Assembly: GCA_964636225.1 (NCBI GenBank)
Contig: CAZWQM010000007.1
Coordinates: 23,275 to 87,274, forward strand
DNA from: UBA1858 sp964636225
GTDB taxonomy: Bacteria; Pseudomonadota; Gammaproteobacteria; UBA4575
Direction of reading: 5' to 3'
Length of the DNA: 64,000 bases
Shown here: positions 1 through 7,773 of the stretch, piece by piece
How the letters are laid out: the number at the start of each line of letters is the position of its first letter
Position numbering within the stretch: the first letter of the stretch is position 1
Notes under the pieces: model-generated
Told to the model about the DNA's origin: nothing
Databases searched by the model: none
What the model saw: only the letters and a program-made list of their open reading frames with translations
Program-made: the position numbers and the translations under genes

Positions 1-1
1 C

Positions 2-1015
2 ATGACATTAATGAAAATGCCTCTGTTTGTATGGACCTGGTTGATTACTGCCTATCTGTTGATTGCAGTTATGCCTGTACTGGCAGGTGGCGTTACCATG
101 TTATTGACGGATAAGTTCTTTGGAACCAGTTTCTTTAATGCTGCGGGCGGGGGTGATCCGGTCATGTTCCAGCACATCTTCTGGTTCTTTGGTCATCCTG
201 AAGTGTACATTCTGATTTTGCCTTCCTTTGGCGTGGTCTCAAGTATTGTTCCAACTTTCGCACGCAAACCACTATTTGGTTATGCCTCAATGGTCTACGC
301 GACAGGTTCAATTGCATTCCTTTCTTTCATTGTATGGGCACACCACATGTTTACAACTGGCATGCCGCTTGCGGGTGAACTGTTCTTCATGTTTGCCACA
401 ATGTTGATCGCGGTGCCTACCGGAGTGAAGGTATTTAACTGGGTGGCTACTATGTGGCGTGGTGCAATGACATTCGAAACACCTATGCTGTTTGCTCTTG
501 GCTTCATCGTGATGTTCAGTATTGGTGGTTTCTCAGGCTTAATGCTTGCGATGGCGCCAATTGATTTCCAGTACCATGACACATACTTTGTAGTGGCACA
601 CTTCCACTACGTGTTGGTGCCAGGCTCTATCTTTGCGATTATCGCGGCGGTGTACTACTGGTTACCGAAGTGGTGTGGTCATATGTACAACGAGAAATTG
701 GGTAAAACGCACTTTTGGTTGTCTACCATATTTGTCAACCTGACTTTCTTCCCGATGCACTTTGTGGGGCTGGCAGGTATGCCTAGACGTATTCCGGATT
801 ACGCTCTACAGTTCTCCGACTACAATATGCTTGCTTCGATTGGCGCATTTGGCTTCGGATTCTCACAGCTACTGTTCCTGTATATGGTTATAAAAACCAT
901 TCGCGGCGGCGAGAAAGCGACAAGCCAGGTTTGGGAAAATGCAGAAGGTTTGGAATGGACACTGGCATCCCCTGCGCCGCACCACAGCTTTACGACTCCA
1001 CCGATTGTTAAGTAA
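2..1015 (+). CDS. ctaD: Cytochrome c oxidase subunit I, C-terminal part (cut by window edge)
   Basis: This is the C-terminal part of the heme-copper subunit of an aa3-type terminal oxidase in the inner membrane. It reduces oxygen and pumps protons. The fragment has the helix VI motif GHPEVY (H65 and Y69 of the fragment, the cross-linked CuB His-Tyr pair), the CuB pair H114-H115, and HFH at H200 and H202, the heme a3 and heme a ligands. The reading frame is open to the left edge, so the first methionine here is internal. It begins an oxidase assembly block on the same strand. Identity is very secure; only the 5' boundary is unknown. Confidence 0.97.
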   Translation: MTLMKMPLFVWTWLITAYLLIAVMPVLAGGVTMLLTDKFFGTSFFNAAGGGDPVMFQHIFWFFGHPEVYILILPSFGVVSSIVPTFARKPLFGYASMVYATGSIAFLSFIVWAHHMFTTGMPLAGELFFMFATMLIAVPTGVKVFNWVATMWRGAMTFETPMLFALGFIVMFSIGGFSGLMLAMAPIDFQYHDTYFVVAHFHYVLVPGSIFAIIAAVYYWLPKWCGHMYNEKLGKTHFWLSTIFVNLTFFPMHFVGLAGMPRRIPDYALQFSDYNMLASIGAFGFGFSQLLFLYMVIKTIRGGEKATSQVWENAEGLEWTLASPAPHHSFTTPPIVK

Positions 1016-1038
1016 TTGGTTTGAGTCTGAGTTGAGCA

Positions 1039-1149
1039 ATGAGTATCAGGCATAAACAGCAAAAGGCAGCCAACAGAACAGTAGCCATACTGGCGTTGGT
1101 TGCCCTTGTTATCTATGTCGGCTTTTATTTTATTGTTGGTAAGTCGTAA
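1039..1149 (+). CDS. Small single-span membrane peptide of the oxidase cluster (36 aa)
   Basis: This 36-codon ORF lies in the 143-base gap between ctaD and ctaG. It begins MSIRHKQQK, followed by one hydrophobic segment at about residues 15-33, and ends GKS. Tiny proteins of this design (basic N-terminus, one helix) are commonly annotated between ctaD and ctaG in proteobacteria as cytochrome oxidase small assembly proteins. Position, strand and architecture fit that family; function is inferred from context only. It is short enough that gene finders often miss it. Confidence 0.7.
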   Translation: MSIRHKQQKAANRTVAILALVALVIYVGFYFIVGKS

Positions 1150-1158
1150 TACTTCATC

Positions 1159-1725
1159 ATGGAAACACAGGACAAGAAATCCCGTAGTGTAGCTACTAAA
1201 CTTGCGATCGCATGCGTGTGTATGTTTGGCTTTGGATATGCGCTTGTGCCTCTATACGACGTGTTTTGTGATCTTACTGGTTTGCGCATTACTAATGTGT
1301 CTAAACAGTTAGTTTCGCAGGAGATAAAAGAAGACACTTCGCGTCTGGTAACGGTTCAGTTTGACGTGTCACTAAATGGCTCCATGCCCTTGGAAGTACA
1401 CCCGGCCGTAAGCAACATAAAAGTTCACCCTGGTAAAGTGTATACAACGAGCTATATAGCAAAAAATAAAACCAAGTCAGAAATGATTGGTCAGGCGGTT
1501 CCAAGTATCACACCGTATGCGGCCAGTCGGCACCTAGTTAAGACTGAATGCTTCTGCTTTGATAGTCAAACGATTGCTGGCGGACAACAGGTCGACATGC
1601 CCCTAAGTTTTATGCTCGACCCTAAATTGCCGAAGGATGTAAAAGTCGTCACACTTTCTTATACATTTTTCGATATAACCAAAAGCGCAAAAATAAATAA
1701 ACCTGATTCAAAAGAATCTGTATAA
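1159..1725 (+). CDS. ctaG: Cytochrome c oxidase assembly protein CtaG (Cox11 family)
   Basis: Copper chaperone that delivers copper to the CuB site of subunit I. The 188-residue protein has one N-terminal membrane helix at about residues 13-33 followed by a periplasmic beta domain. The copper-binding CFCF motif (C131 and C133) is followed by the family-typical stretch ending in DMPL. Length and layout are normal for Cox11. It sits between the small membrane ORF and ctaE, the usual place. An upstream in-frame start was not needed because the membrane helix begins shortly after this ATG. Confidence 0.95.
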   Translation: METQDKKSRSVATKLAIACVCMFGFGYALVPLYDVFCDLTGLRITNVSKQLVSQEIKEDTSRLVTVQFDVSLNGSMPLEVHPAVSNIKVHPGKVYTTSYIAKNKTKSEMIGQAVPSITPYAASRHLVKTECFCFDSQTIAGGQQVDMPLSFMLDPKLPKDVKVVTLSYTFFDITKSAKINKPDSKESV

Positions 1726-1748
1726 GTATTTTTATTGAGGATTAAATA

Positions 1749-2624
1749 ATGGCACATGCTGATAACACATATTACGTTCCACACGGAAGTCAATGGCCGA
1801 TCGTTGCCTCCGTAGGCGTATGTACTTTAATGGTTGGTCTTGGCAACACGCTGAATAATGTATCGTGGGGTTCGCCTGTGATGATGGTTGGACTGGCAAT
1901 AGTATTATTCATGATCTTTGGCTGGTTTGGTGCCGTTATTAAAGAGCACCAAAAAGGCTTGTATAACATGCAGGTCGACATGTCATTTCGCTGGGGTATG
2001 TTCTGGTTTATTTTTTCAGAAGTTATGTTTTTCGCGGTGTTCTTTGGTGCTTTGTATTATGCAAGACATTACTCGCTTCCGTGGCTAAGTGGTGAAGGCA
2101 GTAAGGGCATTATCACTAATTCAATATTATGGAATGGATACGAAGGTACCTGGCCAAGTGAAGCCAACGGACCAGGAAATATCGGTGGCGACTACCAGTT
2201 TATGCCAGCGTGGGGACTTCCTGCCATCAACACCGCTTTATTGTTGACCAGTGGGGTTACGATAACATGGGCGCATCATGCGTTAAAAGCAAACCATCGT
2301 GCTCAATTAATCATAGGGTTGTTTTTAACTGTTTTACTGGGTGCGACCTTTATGTACTTCCAGGGAACTGAGTACGTACACGCTTACCATGAGCTGGGAT
2401 TAACTTTGGGTTCGGGCATCTACGGATCAACTTTCTTTATGATGACAGGATTCCATGGCTTGCATGTGACTATTGGAGCCATCATTTTAGCTGTGATCCT
2501 GTTTAGATGCATTGCAGGTCATTTTACTCCTGAAAGACACTTTGCATTTGAGGCTGCGGCCTGGTATTGGCACTTTGTGGATGTTGTGTGGCTGGGATTA
2601 TTTATATTTGTGTATATGATCTAA
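1749..2624 (+). CDS. ctaE: Cytochrome c oxidase subunit III
   Basis: Structural subunit III of the aa3 oxidase, which stabilises proton pumping and binds lipid around subunit I. The 291-residue protein is a polytopic membrane protein; the stretch with WFIFSEVMFF and the C-terminal WYWHFVDVVWL are hallmarks of the family. A purine-rich sequence (TTGAGG) precedes the ATG at a suitable distance. It follows ctaG by 23 bases and is ended by a strong hairpin at 2646-2670, so ctaD to ctaE probably form one transcript. Confidence 0.97.
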   Translation: MAHADNTYYVPHGSQWPIVASVGVCTLMVGLGNTLNNVSWGSPVMMVGLAIVLFMIFGWFGAVIKEHQKGLYNMQVDMSFRWGMFWFIFSEVMFFAVFFGALYYARHYSLPWLSGEGSKGIITNSILWNGYEGTWPSEANGPGNIGGDYQFMPAWGLPAINTALLLTSGVTITWAHHALKANHRAQLIIGLFLTVLLGATFMYFQGTEYVHAYHELGLTLGSGIYGSTFFMMTGFHGLHVTIGAIILAVILFRCIAGHFTPERHFAFEAAAWYWHFVDVVWLGLFIFVYMI

Positions 2625-2645
2625 CACTCGCACGAGTGCTATGTA

Positions 2646-2670
2646 AAAAGGCGTCTAAAAGACGCCTTTT
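2646..2670. terminator. Bidirectional terminator between ctaE and the DUF2909 gene
   Basis: A perfect 11-base inverted repeat (AAAAGGCGTCT / AGACGCCTTTT) with a three-base AAA loop lies between the two converging genes. The arm gives a T-run on the plus strand and, by symmetry, on the minus strand, so it can serve both ctaE and the minus-strand small gene. Confidence 0.85.
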
Positions 2671-2697
2671 CCCGTTAGGCTAAATGAACAGATTTGT

Positions 2698-2901
2698 TTA
2701 AAAACCTCCAGGTTCTATCCATCCAAATATGGCGCTGATTATCAAAATGATAAAGGCCAAGACAGACAGACCTATTCGATAAGTTAACGCTCTAACAGTC
2801 TTATTGTTGGATTCTTTGCTTACTAGCAAATGAAATAATGCCGACGCCAGGCTCCAAAGGATAAGAAAAAATATTAATATGACGGCAATTTTAATTAGCA
2901 T
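2698..2901 (-). CDS. DUF2909 twin-transmembrane protein
   Basis: A 67-residue protein with two hydrophobic segments (about residues 2-25 and 43-63) separated by a short polar loop containing basic residues. This matches the DUF2909 family, small inner-membrane proteins repeatedly found inverted inside oxidase clusters of gammaproteobacteria. The location between ctaE and surf1, on the opposite strand, is typical. Molecular role is unknown; a link to oxidase assembly is inference from context. Confidence 0.8.
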   Translation of the reverse strand: MLIKIAVILIFFLILWSLASALFHLLVSKESNNKTVRALTYRIGLSVLAFIILIISAIFGWIEPGGF

Positions 2902-2958
2902 ATTTTGTCGGGATACATGAATTGTGTAAGCCTTAAGTATAACTGTTATTGGAAATAA

Positions 2959-3693
2959 ATGGCTTTAAGCAAACAAATTTCATTCAAGTTTTGGATAAAA
3001 CAGCTTGCGGCAATAACTGCATTGGGTTTGTTTTTATCCCTTGGGATGTGGCAACTTGGACGCGGCACGGCCAAAGGTGAAATAGAGGCAGCCATAAACG
3101 AGAATGAGGTTGTGTCTGAAAATCCCAGATTGCCCATACAGGATGTCGAAAGCTGGCGCTACAAGCAAATACATCTAACCGGACATTACGCTATCAAAAA
3201 ACAGTTCTTGCTGGATAATCAAGTGAGGGATAGAACCTCAGGTTATAATGTTTTAACGCCTTTCTACATTGACGGCGACAATGTATGGGTGTTGGTGGAT
3301 AGAGGCTGGATTGCGCAGGGTATAGATAGAGGTACATTGCCTGATGTGGAAAATGCCGGTACTGAAACACAACAGATCTCAGGCAGAATTTATGTTCCCT
3401 ATAGTGCGGCATACAGTCTGGGGGATATCGCGGAAGGTGAGGACAGCGGATGGCCAAGAAGAATTCAATTTGTTGATTACGATCAGTTAAGTATAAGAAT
3501 TGGAAAGGCACTTCAACCATTTACGCTTAGACTTGCCGCCGATGAACCTTACGGGTTTCGGCGGGACTGGATGCTGAATAACATGACTTCCAGTAAGCAC
3601 TATGGTTATGCATTCCAGTGGTTTGCAATGGCTTGCGCCGTAGTAATCCTCTGGTGGCTCTACAGTATAAAACCATTATCTGAAAAGAAATGA
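2959..3693 (+). CDS. SURF1-family oxidase assembly protein
   Basis: Helps heme A insertion into oxidase subunit I. The 244-residue protein has an N-terminal membrane helix at about residues 14-32, a soluble periplasmic region containing the family motifs GxYxxxxxxLLDNQ and GWxAQG-like VLVDRGWIA, and a C-terminal helix at about 218-237 preceded by HYGYAFQWF, the classic SURF1 end. The stop overlaps the start of the following gene (ATGA), indicating translational coupling. Confidence 0.93.
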   Translation: MALSKQISFKFWIKQLAAITALGLFLSLGMWQLGRGTAKGEIEAAINENEVVSENPRLPIQDVESWRYKQIHLTGHYAIKKQFLLDNQVRDRTSGYNVLTPFYIDGDNVWVLVDRGWIAQGIDRGTLPDVENAGTETQQISGRIYVPYSAAYSLGDIAEGEDSGWPRRIQFVDYDQLSIRIGKALQPFTLRLAADEPYGFRRDWMLNNMTSSKHYGYAFQWFAMACAVVILWWLYSIKPLSEKK

Positions 3694-4271
3694 CTACAAA
3701 AAAGAATTCAAAACTACAGGGCTATTTATTGATAGCTGTCTTCGTCGTCCCCTTGTTCATTGCCATGGGCATGTACTTTATGAGAGATGGTATGCATGCT
3801 GTGAAATCGGTTTCACATGGCGAGTTAATATATCCTGCGCAGCCCGTAACACGTATTCAAATCGAATCCGGGGAAAATTCCCGTATTGATCTTGAAACGC
3901 TAAAAGGCAAATGGACATACCTTGTCTACTCACCACAGGCTTGTGATTTAGAGTGTGAAGCCTCGTTATTCAAATTACGCCAAACTAAAAAAGCCACAGG
4001 AAGAGAAGCCAACCGTGTGCAATCCGCTTTGCTTATTAAAGCAGGTCAACTAGAGACAGAAATTCAAAACAGAAATCCAAGAACACTGATGGGTGAGTTG
4101 ATCAAGATGGAGTTAGAAAACGGGGATAGGGCAAGCCTGAAACTGGAACCTGGAAAGATATACCTGATGGACCCCCACGGGAATCTAATGATGAAATATG
4201 ATCAATCTTCTACCTCGCGTGGGATGCTGAAAGATATAAAAAAATTATTAAAGATATCGAATATCGGATAA
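3690..4271 (+). CDS. SCO-like membrane-anchored thioredoxin-fold protein
   Basis: A 193-residue protein with one membrane anchor at about residues 11-30 and a soluble domain. The segment KGKWTYLVYSPQACDLECE carries a CxxxC pair where SCO copper chaperones have theirs, and the C-terminal part (KIYLMDPHGNLMMKY) resembles the SCO/thioredoxin beta strand before the final helix. Otherwise it is strongly diverged from SCO1. It is coupled to surf1 and followed by ctaA after 4 bases. A role in CuA or CuB maturation is inferred from context. No classical SCO gene follows ctaB in this window. Confidence 0.75.
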   Translation: MTTKKNSKLQGYLLIAVFVVPLFIAMGMYFMRDGMHAVKSVSHGELIYPAQPVTRIQIESGENSRIDLETLKGKWTYLVYSPQACDLECEASLFKLRQTKKATGREANRVQSALLIKAGQLETEIQNRNPRTLMGELIKMELENGDRASLKLEPGKIYLMDPHGNLMMKYDQSSTSRGMLKDIKKLLKISNIG

Positions 4272-4275
4272 AAGA

Positions 4276-5286
4276 ATGAGCGGAACAGCTAGAAAAATTT
4301 TGCTGGCAGCGTTGCTGCTAACTTTTGTTGTAGTGGTATTGGGGGCGTATGTGCGCCTGTCAGATGCGGGTTTGGGTTGTCCGGATTGGCCTGGATGTTA
4401 TGGGCATTTAATTGGTGTACCTGATACCGATTCCGAGCTGGCGCATGCACAAAATAATTTTGAGCGCGAGGTCGAGGCCAGTAAAGCCTGGAAAGAAATG
4501 ATTCATCGTTATTGTGCTGGAACCCTGGGCATACTGATTTTCATTATTGCTATCGCCTTGTTCAAAAAAGATCATCGAGGTGAAAGACATGCACTAGCGG
4601 GTTCATTACTGGCAGCCGTTTTAATTTTTCAGGCGTTGCTAGGTATGTGGACGGTGACCTTGCAGCTAAAACCCCTGATCGTCATGGGGCATCTGCTTGG
4701 TGGCTTTACTTTGTTTAATTTACTGGTTTGGCAATGGTGGAGAACCAGTTCGCTGCAACCACAAATCAATCTGGCTTCAGCCAACACTCTATTTAAATTA
4801 GCTATTTTCACTGTTATGGTTTTGGTCGGCCAGATCGCTTTGGGTGGCTGGGTAAGCTCTAACTATGCGGCGTTGGCATGCGTAGATTTTCCCCAGTGTC
4901 AGCAATCATGGTGGCCGATGATGGACTTTAAAGACGCGTTTATTCTTTGGCGCGGTCTGGGCATTGACTATGAATTTGGTGTGCTGGATCATCCGGCACG
5001 TGTGGCTATTCACTATGTCCACCGAATCGGTGCATTGGTGACCACGCTGGTGATTTTGTACTATGCCTTCAGATTACTAAAATGCTCCAATCAGTCAGGA
5101 ATATTCAGAACTAATGTGTTTATTATTATGGGGTTGTTGTTGCTACAGGTGAGTCTGGGCATATCCAATGTGGTATTTAAGCTGCCATTACCTATTGCGG
5201 TGATGCATAACGGAGTCGCTCTACTCCTATTGGCAAGCCTTGTCAGCAGTATATCTATGCTAAAATTAGCCCGATCTGGCGATTAG
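4276..5286 (+). CDS. ctaA: Heme A synthase (Cox15/CtaA)
   Basis: Converts heme O to heme A by oxidising the C8 methyl group, working directly after CtaB. The 336-residue protein has eight predicted membrane helices. Typical Cox15 features are the N-terminal GAYVRLSDAGLGCPDWPGC, the heme-ligand histidines in MIHRY and MGHLLGG, and the second-half counterparts HYVHRIGA and MHNGVA. A cysteine pair in the loop with CVDFPQC matches the family. It is part of the surf1-SCO-like-ctaA-ctaB run on the plus strand. Confidence 0.96.
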   Translation: MSGTARKILLAALLLTFVVVVLGAYVRLSDAGLGCPDWPGCYGHLIGVPDTDSELAHAQNNFEREVEASKAWKEMIHRYCAGTLGILIFIIAIALFKKDHRGERHALAGSLLAAVLIFQALLGMWTVTLQLKPLIVMGHLLGGFTLFNLLVWQWWRTSSLQPQINLASANTLFKLAIFTVMVLVGQIALGGWVSSNYAALACVDFPQCQQSWWPMMDFKDAFILWRGLGIDYEFGVLDHPARVAIHYVHRIGALVTTLVILYYAFRLLKCSNQSGIFRTNVFIIMGLLLLQVSLGISNVVFKLPLPIAVMHNGVALLLLASLVSSISMLKLARSGD

Positions 5287-5299
5287 TTTTTCCTTATCT

Positions 5300-6214
5300 A
5301 TGACTAGCAAGACACATACATCTAATTTCAGCTCGGCCTTTGGCCCGTTGAGCCACTGGCGTGACTACTTGGAATTATGTAAGCCCAAAGTGATTGCCTT
5401 AATGGTATTCACCGCGATTGTGGGAATGCTTATGGCAGATCCCGGCAATGTGTCCTTGTCGACCTTTATCTACGCGACATTAGGGATTGCGCTGGTATCC
5501 AGTTCAGCGGCGGCAATAAATCACGTGGCCGACAGTCGCATAGATGCTGCCATGGACAGAACCAAACTGCGCCCTTTACCTGCCGGCTCGCTGAGCAAAG
5601 CGTCCGTGTTGGCATTTGCCGCCATTATTGGTATCGCGGGTATGGCAATATTAATCATAAAGATTAATCTGCTCACAGCCATGCTGACTTTTGCGTCATT
5701 GGTAGGTTATGCCGTGATCTACACTATGTATCTTAAGCGCGCCACACCACAAAACATTGTGATTGGCGGCGCGGCAGGCGCAACACCGCCATTATTAGGT
5801 TGGACTGCAGTTACTGGTCAGATTGATGCGGATGGATTGCTGTTGTTGCTTATTATCTTTACCTGGACGCCACCGCATTTTTGGGCATTGGCGTTATACC
5901 GTAAAGAGGAATACGCTAAAGTGGATATTCCCATGTTGCCGGTGACACATGGTGATGACTTCACACGACTGCAAATTACTTTGTACACATTGCTGATGTG
6001 TGTGATTACCATACTTCCGTATTTGACCGGTATGTCCGGTCTGGTCTATCTGGTAAGTGTTTTACTGCTGAATGCAGGATTTTTATATTATGCAATTAGT
6101 CTGCAGATAACCAAAAGCAGGACGAAGGCGATTAATACCTTCGTCTACTCTATTATCTATCTGATGGTGTTATTTGCAGTCTTGCTGTTTGACCGATATC
6201 TGCCGTTAATTTAA
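5300..6214 (+). CDS. ctaB: Protoheme IX farnesyltransferase (heme O synthase)
   Basis: Attaches a farnesyl group to protoheme to give heme O for CtaA. The 304-residue UbiA-superfamily membrane protein has both aspartate-rich prenyl-binding motifs: NHVADSRIDAAMDRTKLRPLP in the first half and the region with RKEEYAKVDIPMLPV in the second. It follows ctaA by 13 bases. Its TAA stop shares bases with the stop of the converging rpoH gene at 6211-6214, so there is no room for a classical terminator between them. Confidence 0.96.
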   Translation: MTSKTHTSNFSSAFGPLSHWRDYLELCKPKVIALMVFTAIVGMLMADPGNVSLSTFIYATLGIALVSSSAAAINHVADSRIDAAMDRTKLRPLPAGSLSKASVLAFAAIIGIAGMAILIIKINLLTAMLTFASLVGYAVIYTMYLKRATPQNIVIGGAAGATPPLLGWTAVTGQIDADGLLLLLIIFTWTPPHFWALALYRKEEYAKVDIPMLPVTHGDDFTRLQITLYTLLMCVITILPYLTGMSGLVYLVSVLLLNAGFLYYAISLQITKSRTKAINTFVYSIIYLMVLFAVLLFDRYLPLI

Positions 6215-7074
6215 GCAGCGATATACCCTTGCAACTTTTTCATTGCATTATTTTCCAGCTGACGGACACGTTCTGCTGACACACCTAACTGCTCGGCCAG
6301 ATCCTGCAAAGTCTGTTTGTTTTCAGACAACCAGCGCGCCTGAATGATGCTGCGACTGCGATCGTCCAATTCATTCATAGCGGTTAACAGCTTTTCTGTT
6401 TGATGTCCGCTCCAATTGTCCTGTTCTATGCTGTTGGCAGGATCATCACTCTCACTAGTCAGGTAAGCAGAAGGAGAAGAAATATTGTCTTCATCATCGG
6501 CATTGGCGGGTGCGTCAAAACCCAGATCCTGACCACTCAAACGTGATTCCATTTCCAACACTTCACTGGGTTTTACGCCCAGTTCCATGGCTACAGATTC
6601 GACTTCATCGTGATTGAGCCAGCCGAGTTTTTTCTTTTTACCGCGCAGGTTGAAAAATAACTTTCGCTGCGCTTTGGTTGTGGCCACTTTTACAATACGC
6701 CAGTTTCGAATAATGAATTCATGTATTTCGGCACGAATCCAGTGAACGGCAAATGAAACCAGACGGACATTTAGGGTTGGGTCAAATTTTTTCACCGCTT
6801 TCATTAATCCGATATTACCTTCCTGAATCAGGTCGGCCAACGCCAGTCCATAGCCGCTGTAACCACGTGCAACACGTATTACAAAGCGAAGATGGTGAGT
6901 AATTAATGTGCGCGCTGCTTCAAGATCCTGATGATCGCGCAGGCGCAGGGCAAGATTCTGCTCTTCTTCAGCAGACAGAATGGGCAATTGATGAGCTGCA
7001 TTGATATAGGCGTCCAGGCTGCCTGCTGTTAAAGTCAGCTCATGTGGTTGCGAAATAACCAGACTATTGCTCAT
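6211..7074 (-). CDS. rpoH: Heat-shock sigma factor RpoH (sigma-32)
   Basis: Alternative sigma factor directing RNA polymerase to heat-shock promoters. The 287-residue protein has sigma region 2 (ADLIQEGNIGLMKAVKKFDP, residues 80-99), the RpoH-specific box QRKLFFNLR (residues 136-144), which separates it from RpoD and RpoS, and a C-terminal helix-turn-helix (VSAERVRQLENNAMKKL). A good ribosome site (GAGGAG) lies just upstream of the ATG. Unusually, a perfect CIRCE operator lies 36 bases upstream of the start. The gene converges on ctaB with overlapping stops. Confidence 0.96.
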   Translation of the reverse strand: MSNSLVISQPHELTLTAGSLDAYINAAHQLPILSAEEEQNLALRLRDHQDLEAARTLITHHLRFVIRVARGYSGYGLALADLIQEGNIGLMKAVKKFDPTLNVRLVSFAVHWIRAEIHEFIIRNWRIVKVATTKAQRKLFFNLRGKKKKLGWLNHDEVESVAMELGVKPSEVLEMESRLSGQDLGFDAPANADDEDNISSPSAYLTSESDDPANSIEQDNWSGHQTEKLLTAMNELDDRSRSIIQARWLSENKQTLQDLAEQLGVSAERVRQLENNAMKKLQGYIAA

Positions 7075-7109
7075 AACTTTTTATCTCCTCATTCGTACAT
7101 AAAGTAAGT

Positions 7110-7136
7110 TTAGCACTCCTACAGTTAGAGTGCTAA
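7110..7136. promoter_or_regulatory. CIRCE operator (HrcA site) upstream of rpoH
   Basis: The sequence TTAGCACTC, nine bases, GAGTGCTAA is an exact match to the CIRCE consensus bound by the repressor HrcA. It lies between the rpoH start and, reading on the minus strand, a TATACA element resembling a sigma-70 -10 box at about 7142-7147. That places the operator at or just after the transcription start, the usual CIRCE position. A second exact copy precedes groES in this window. No hrcA gene is present here. Confidence 0.92.
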
Positions 7137-7530
7137 CCGATTGTATAGTTCCCGCTCCGGCTGGTCTGTTTGGCACATTTAGTTTATCGACCAGATTTAT
7201 CCATAGAGGGAGAAGTTTGTGGGTATTTTCAATCTATTCAGGTACCGTTCATTTATACCCCAACTAGAGGAAAGGGTTGCCCGTTTAAGTACACAGGGCG
7301 TTGATCGCCATATCGATGAACGGTCGATGACCAGGAATATTCGGCAAATCTACATCGTGAATTGTGTCTTATACTGCTTTTGTCATGATTAAATCAATGT
7401 CATGTCATGCAATTATCAGTAATAGACACGTCTGCGAAAGATAAAAATTAGTATAAATATCGCTAAATGTACTTATATTTATTAACCGAATTTTCCGTAA
7501 TACGGTAAATGCAAATAAAGAGATAAATTC
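7137..7530. other. 394-base intergenic region between rpoH and the Nu1-like gene
   Basis: The stretch contains the probable rpoH promoter (minus-strand TATACA near 7142-7147) next to the CIRCE site. In the rest I see no convincing ORF, tRNA, repeat or terminator. It is more AT-rich towards the right end, where a promoter and ribosome site for the small gene at 7531 would be expected. Confidence 0.5.
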
Positions 7531-7743
7531 ATGCCAGGAGTTCAAGTAAGCAAAGCGGATCTCGCGCATATTTTTGGAGTGGATCAACCCACAATAGATG
7601 GCTGGCTGGAAAAAGGCTTGCCCCATATGCAAAAACGTATTCAAGACAGGGATCGACAGTCATTTACACGTGAATTAATTTTCGATACGGCAGATGCCAT
7701 CAATTGGCGATTAACTGCACATAACATCGCCGAAGATTGGTAG
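7531..7743 (+). CDS. Small Nu1-like winged-helix protein
   Basis: A 70-residue protein whose layout follows the DNA-binding domain of phage terminase small subunit Nu1: VSKADLAHIFGVDQPTIDGWLEKGLP (helix-turn-helix, about residues 6-31), then a wing and LIFDTADAINW (about 50-60). Nu1-type proteins recognise phage packaging sites, but this one lacks the ATPase-binding C-terminal half and has no phage genes around it. It could be a prophage remnant or a small regulator. The ATG follows an AAGAGA purine run. Family assignment is moderate; function unknown. Confidence 0.65.
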   Translation: MPGVQVSKADLAHIFGVDQPTIDGWLEKGLPHMQKRIQDRDRQSFTRELIFDTADAINWRLTAHNIAEDW

Positions 7744-7773
7744 AGTCTGGTTAGCAGAGGCTAACGATAGACT
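7744..7773. terminator. Hairpin between the Nu1-like gene and ftsX
   Basis: An interrupted inverted repeat: AGTCT, one base, GTTAGC, loop AGAG, GCTAAC, three bases, AGACT. It begins directly after the stop of the small gene and runs through the ftsX stop codon, so it could act on both converging transcripts. No long T-run follows, so it is only a probable terminator. Confidence 0.5.

Noticed and set aside
295..582. Minus-strand ORF inside ctaD
   Set aside because: Shadow of a strongly conserved gene in the opposite frame; same reason for the many other antisense frames inside real genes.
7137..7530. Small RNA or attachment site in the rpoH-Nu1 gap
   Set aside because: No hairpin-T-run, direct repeat or tRNA end was found to support either.
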